A DNA stretch of 63,884 nt from an uncultured bacterium (GTDB taxonomy: Bacteria > Vulcanimicrobiota > Xenobia > Xenobiales > Xenobiaceae), in the NCBI GenBank assembly GCA_934644775.1, contig CAKUDB010000014.1:1-63884 (forward strand), read 5' to 3'. The notes beneath the pieces are model-generated. The model worked only from the letters and a program-made list of their open reading frames with translations. It searched no databases and had not been told where the DNA came from. The translations under genes were made by a program, and so were the position numbers. Each line of letters starts with the position of its first letter. Within the stretch, counting starts at the first letter, position 1. Below, in pieces: positions 61,385 through 63,884 of the stretch.

Positions 61385-61630
61385 ATTTTTTAGCGTTTGG
61401 AGCTGATCAAAGATAATATAAAAAATAAACTCTGTGCAGTTTAGCAGTTTACAGCGCCGTCGCAAAGCAATTTAGGGAGTATTTTTGCTAAAAAATGGCC
61501 CAGCTTCTTTGCCAGGATAACAAGAGGCCAAAAGAGAATAGCCGAAATTGCTTTAGTTATGGCCAGGTAGATCCGTTTGCTTGGCTTTACATTTTGCTAA
61601 ACGTTATTATTTTTGTTTGAGGGATAACTT

Positions 61631-63496
61631 ATGGATTCCGACCAGACTTATCAGGCGTCAGTTCGCTTGAAGATATTTATGGTCGCGATCAGGGTAGTTG
61701 GCGTTATTTTAGCTCTGATCTTGACTGGCGGAAACAGCAAGGAGTCGCTATGTACTCCCTTTCCGTATGATTTTGATGATTTGCCCATTATTATTACTTT
61801 TGCGGTAATCGTCTATAATATTGCTGCGGCTGTTTTCACCTGTATTTGGAAAGATAATCAAGGCGGAGCGCCTATTATACTAACCGTATTTGATATAATA
61901 CTGGGCTTAGGCTTAACCTATTTCTATGGCCCCAGCTACTTAATTTTGAGTTTTGCTCTGCCTATTTTGATGCTCTATTATATTTGGGGCAAAACTTCCG
62001 TATTAGTAACCGGTTCAGTTTTCGGTACTATTATCTATATTTTGATAGCGGCTTTTGCTTTCGTTTCCCGTTTGGAATCGATGCACGACGAGACTTTTGC
62101 TCTTTTCTTCAAACTCAGCTTTGCTCAGATGGGTTGCAGTTATATGCTAATCTGGATTTGCTGGGTAGCCGCTCAAGAGAATGTAGAGCGTTGCAAGAGT
62201 GAAAGTGGTTTGCAGCGTGAAAAAGATTGTCTCTTCCAAGAGATTCAGGCCGCTCGTATTCAAAATGATCAGATGACTTCCGAATTGAGTGAGCGTGAAA
62301 ATAAGTTGCGTATGCTCAACCGCGACAACGCCGGCCTAAAAGAAGAGTTGGATATTAGCCTTAAGCGTTTGCAAGAGGCCCGCTTGGCTTTGCAAGATAC
62401 CGAGAAGGCTGCCGAAGAACAAGGTCAGAAAGCCTCTCAGGCTGCCCGTCGCGAAAAGTTACAGATTCAGCGCCAGTTGGCTATTATGCAACAGCGTTTG
62501 GAGCGCCAAGTGCGTTTAGTGGAAGTTTCCCGCAAGCTTTCCGGCAGCTTGGCCTTGTCCGATACTCTTTTAGCTTTAACTGAACAATTACAAACTTTCC
62601 TTCCTTGTCAAAGTTGCGTTATTTTTATGCTTGACGAAGTTGAAGGGCAGAAAAAACTTTTTGCCGAGGTAGCTGCCAGTCCCTTTACTGATACTTTCCG
62701 CAATTACAGCTTACAAATCGGCGAAGGCGCTCCCGGCTATGCGGTCAGCACTCTTACTCCTTTCAAAATTGACGATGGCAGCGTTGATATTAACGGTACA
62801 GTTCTTTCTACCGTAGTAGACAAAGAGCGCAGCGCCTTAGTAGCTCCTTTGGCTGTGCCTGCCCAAACTATCGGTGTCGTTTACTTAGGCCGAGCTGCCG
62901 ATCATGCTTTCACCGAAGACGAGCTCGATCTTTTAATTGACTTCTGCGAAATGGCTAGCGTGGCTTTGGGCAACTCTATTTTGTACCAAAGAGCCGTCAA
63001 CAACGGTTTACGCGATCCTTTGACCAATTGCTACAACACGCTTTTCTTAGAAGAGCGTATGCGCGAAGAGCTTAAACGTGGCAACCGCTATATGTATTCT
63101 GTATCTCTATTGCTCTTTAGCTTAGACGGTTTCAACCAGATTGTAGTCAACCTGGGCCAAGATGTGGCCGATAACGTCTTGCGTGAAGTTGTAGGTGTCG
63201 TTCGCAAAATTACTCGAGAGATCGACGTTTTGGGCCGCTTGGAAGGCGATACCTTTGCCTTGCTAGTCGACCACGCAGATAGGGTAAAATGCTCCGAAGT
63301 AGGAGAGCGTGTGCGTGACGCTATTGCTAACCATGCCTTTGTAGTAGGTGGCCGTCGCATTAGAGTAAGCATTTCCGTAGGTGCCGCTGGCAGCCCCCAC
63401 GATGCTGCCAACGCCGAGCAACTTACTATGCGCGCTTCGGCAGCCATGCAACAAGCCCAACAGGCTGGCGGCAATCAGGTTTGTCTGTGGAGCTAA
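61631..63496 (+). CDS. Membrane GAF / degenerate GGDEF protein
   Basis: A 621-residue protein. About six N-terminal helices (to 185) are followed by a long coiled coil (about 190-300), a GAF domain (about 305-455) and a GGDEF-like domain. The GGDEF block reads EGDTF at residues 538-542 in RLEGDTFALL, so two of five signature residues are changed and cyclase activity is doubtful. The D-box region SVLLFSLDGFNQIV and end RVSISVGAA fit the fold. It may act as a c-di-GMP or GTP binding receptor. It is the last gene before the right-end repeats. Confidence 0.88.
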   Translation: MDSDQTYQASVRLKIFMVAIRVVGVILALILTGGNSKESLCTPFPYDFDDLPIIITFAVIVYNIAAAVFTCIWKDNQGGAPIILTVFDIILGLGLTYFYGPSYLILSFALPILMLYYIWGKTSVLVTGSVFGTIIYILIAAFAFVSRLESMHDETFALFFKLSFAQMGCSYMLIWICWVAAQENVERCKSESGLQREKDCLFQEIQAARIQNDQMTSELSERENKLRMLNRDNAGLKEELDISLKRLQEARLALQDTEKAAEEQGQKASQAARREKLQIQRQLAIMQQRLERQVRLVEVSRKLSGSLALSDTLLALTEQLQTFLPCQSCVIFMLDEVEGQKKLFAEVAASPFTDTFRNYSLQIGEGAPGYAVSTLTPFKIDDGSVDINGTVLSTVVDKERSALVAPLAVPAQTIGVVYLGRAADHAFTEDELDLLIDFCEMASVALGNSILYQRAVNNGLRDPLTNCYNTLFLEERMREELKRGNRYMYSVSLLLFSLDGFNQIVVNLGQDVADNVLREVVGVVRKITREIDVLGRLEGDTFALLVDHADRVKCSEVGERVRDAIANHAFVVGGRRIRVSISVGAAGSPHDAANAEQLTMRASAAMQQAQQAGGNQVCLWS

Positions 63497-63538
63497 GCCC
63501 TTTAGTCTAGCTTTACGCTCTGCCAGTTATTAAATGAA

Positions 63539-63568
63539 ACAGGCCAAGGCCATTTGGGCTTGGCCTGT
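63539..63568 (+). terminator. Hairpin after GGDEF-like gene
   Basis: ACAGGCCAAG (63539-63548) pairs with CTTGGCCTGT (63559-63568). The following sequence (GTTATGTT) is only moderately T-rich. Confidence 0.55.
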
Positions 63569-63742
63569 GTTATGTTAGGTATCGCATTTTTTGCTATGTA
63601 GAGACGCTTAATAGTATAGGCCCGCTATTAGCTATTTCGTGTTAGCAGCGGGCTCATGTCCATGTTGGCCCAAAAAATGCGCCGCACTGGCTGGGCTAAA
63701 CTTTCCGCCAGTTATAAATGAACGGGCTTTGGTTCAAAAGTC

Positions 63743-63770
63743 GGCGCAGTAAGTGAAACGATACTGCGCC
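63743..63770. repeat. Repeat hairpin, copy 4
   Basis: Stem GCGCAGTA (63744-63751) with TACTGCGC (63762-63769), extended by G63743-C63770, and loop AGTGAAACGA. The loop differs from the left copies at one base while the AGTG.AAC.A pattern holds. Confidence 0.8.
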
Positions 63771-63783
63771 ACACAAACAGACT

Positions 63784-63881
63784 TGGTGTAGTCCTTGGCT
63801 TCGGCCTATTGCCGGTATGGCTGCGTAGCCGTTAGGCGAAGCAGACGCCGGCAATCTCGGCCGGAAGCCTTGGACGAACCA
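63784..63881. repeat. 98-bp palindromic element, copy 2
   Basis: Nearly identical to 181-278, in the same orientation, with only 63833 (T versus C) different, which preserves pairing as a wobble. It lies 15 bases after hairpin copy 4, the same arrangement as at the left end (hairpin 140-167, palindrome from 181). The element reaches the window edge, so its right flank cannot be checked. Confidence 0.75.
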
Positions 63882-63884
63882 CCA

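Larger units (their letters stand above)
63497..63783. other. Right-end gap with hairpins and repeat modules
   Basis: No gene is supported. A 10-bp hairpin (63539-63548 with 63559-63568) may end the GGDEF-like transcript. A second, GC-rich hairpin involves GCCCGCT/AGCGGGC (about 63623-63653). From about 63690 the repeat modules of the left end reappear, including a hairpin at 63743-63770. Confidence 0.65.

Noticed and set aside
1..63884. tRNA, rRNA and CRISPR arrays
   Set aside because: No T-loop GGTTCGAATCC-type sequences with acceptor stems, no rRNA, and no regularly spaced direct repeats with unique spacers were seen.

Overview
The window is a 63.9-kb stretch of bacterial chromosome with about 50 densely packed protein genes, mixed housekeeping and lineage-specific. 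No tRNA, rRNA, CRISPR array, intact transposase or phage gene was seen. The order ffh / rpsP - KH protein - rimM - trmD - rplS - lepB - rbgA - rnhB - xerC on the minus strand is a conserved bacterial core. Sec/Tat secretion, an L,D-transpeptidase, a MurJ-alternative-like flippase and an HpnN-like RND protein show a walled bacterium with an elaborate envelope. Many genes have no family I can name, so this looks like a poorly sampled lineage. I cannot assign a phylum from sequence alone.

Layout. 1-580: a composite of hairpin repeats; a related block closes the window (about 63690-63884). 581-9943: the minus-strand core run, starting with an unrecognised RelA/SpoT-like protein. A structured non-coding gap between trmD and rplS holds what looks like the right end of an IS200/IS605-type element. 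10422-13430: RNase G, a lipoprotein, TatA and a small XseB-like protein. 13568-21911: an rRNA/tRNA uridine methyltransferase, then a signalling and proteostasis neighbourhood. This contains a Clp ATPase with a 22-heptad Tyr-Pro-Gln-Gln-Pro-Gly tail, a small FHA protein, a degenerate CHAP-like protein, a Ser/Thr kinase, and a membrane protein joining a catalytically dead trypsin-like domain to a cytoplasmic FHA domain. 22114-28801: a small multidrug-resistance-like protein, a radical SAM enzyme, an HpnN-like RND exporter and a PcrA helicase. 28948-35226: a cytosolic/secreted paralog pair, YbaK, an internally duplicated Amj-type protein, a TPR protein and a NupC transporter. 35512-39456: a small protein, a metallo-beta-lactamase-fold hydrolase and a three-gene operon of unknown function. 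39484-47900: RdgB, HemL, a lone PilC/GspF, RF3, FolD with cyclodeaminase, and a glycosyltransferase. 48131-63496: an EamA transporter, membrane-anchored proteins, an FtsB-like protein, L,D-transpeptidase, NUDIX, amidohydrolase, two metallophosphoesterases, Mfd and a GAF/degenerate-GGDEF membrane protein.

How the genes may work together. The most system-like part is 14997-21911, where phosphorylation (kinase), phosphothreonine reading (two FHA proteins), protein remodelling (Clp) and an extracytoplasmic sensor-like pseudoprotease sit side by side. The 22114-26503 trio suggests modification and movement of a lipid. The terminal repeats show compensatory base changes, which argues that their folded form matters. 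All functional statements rest on motif reading; no database search was possible.
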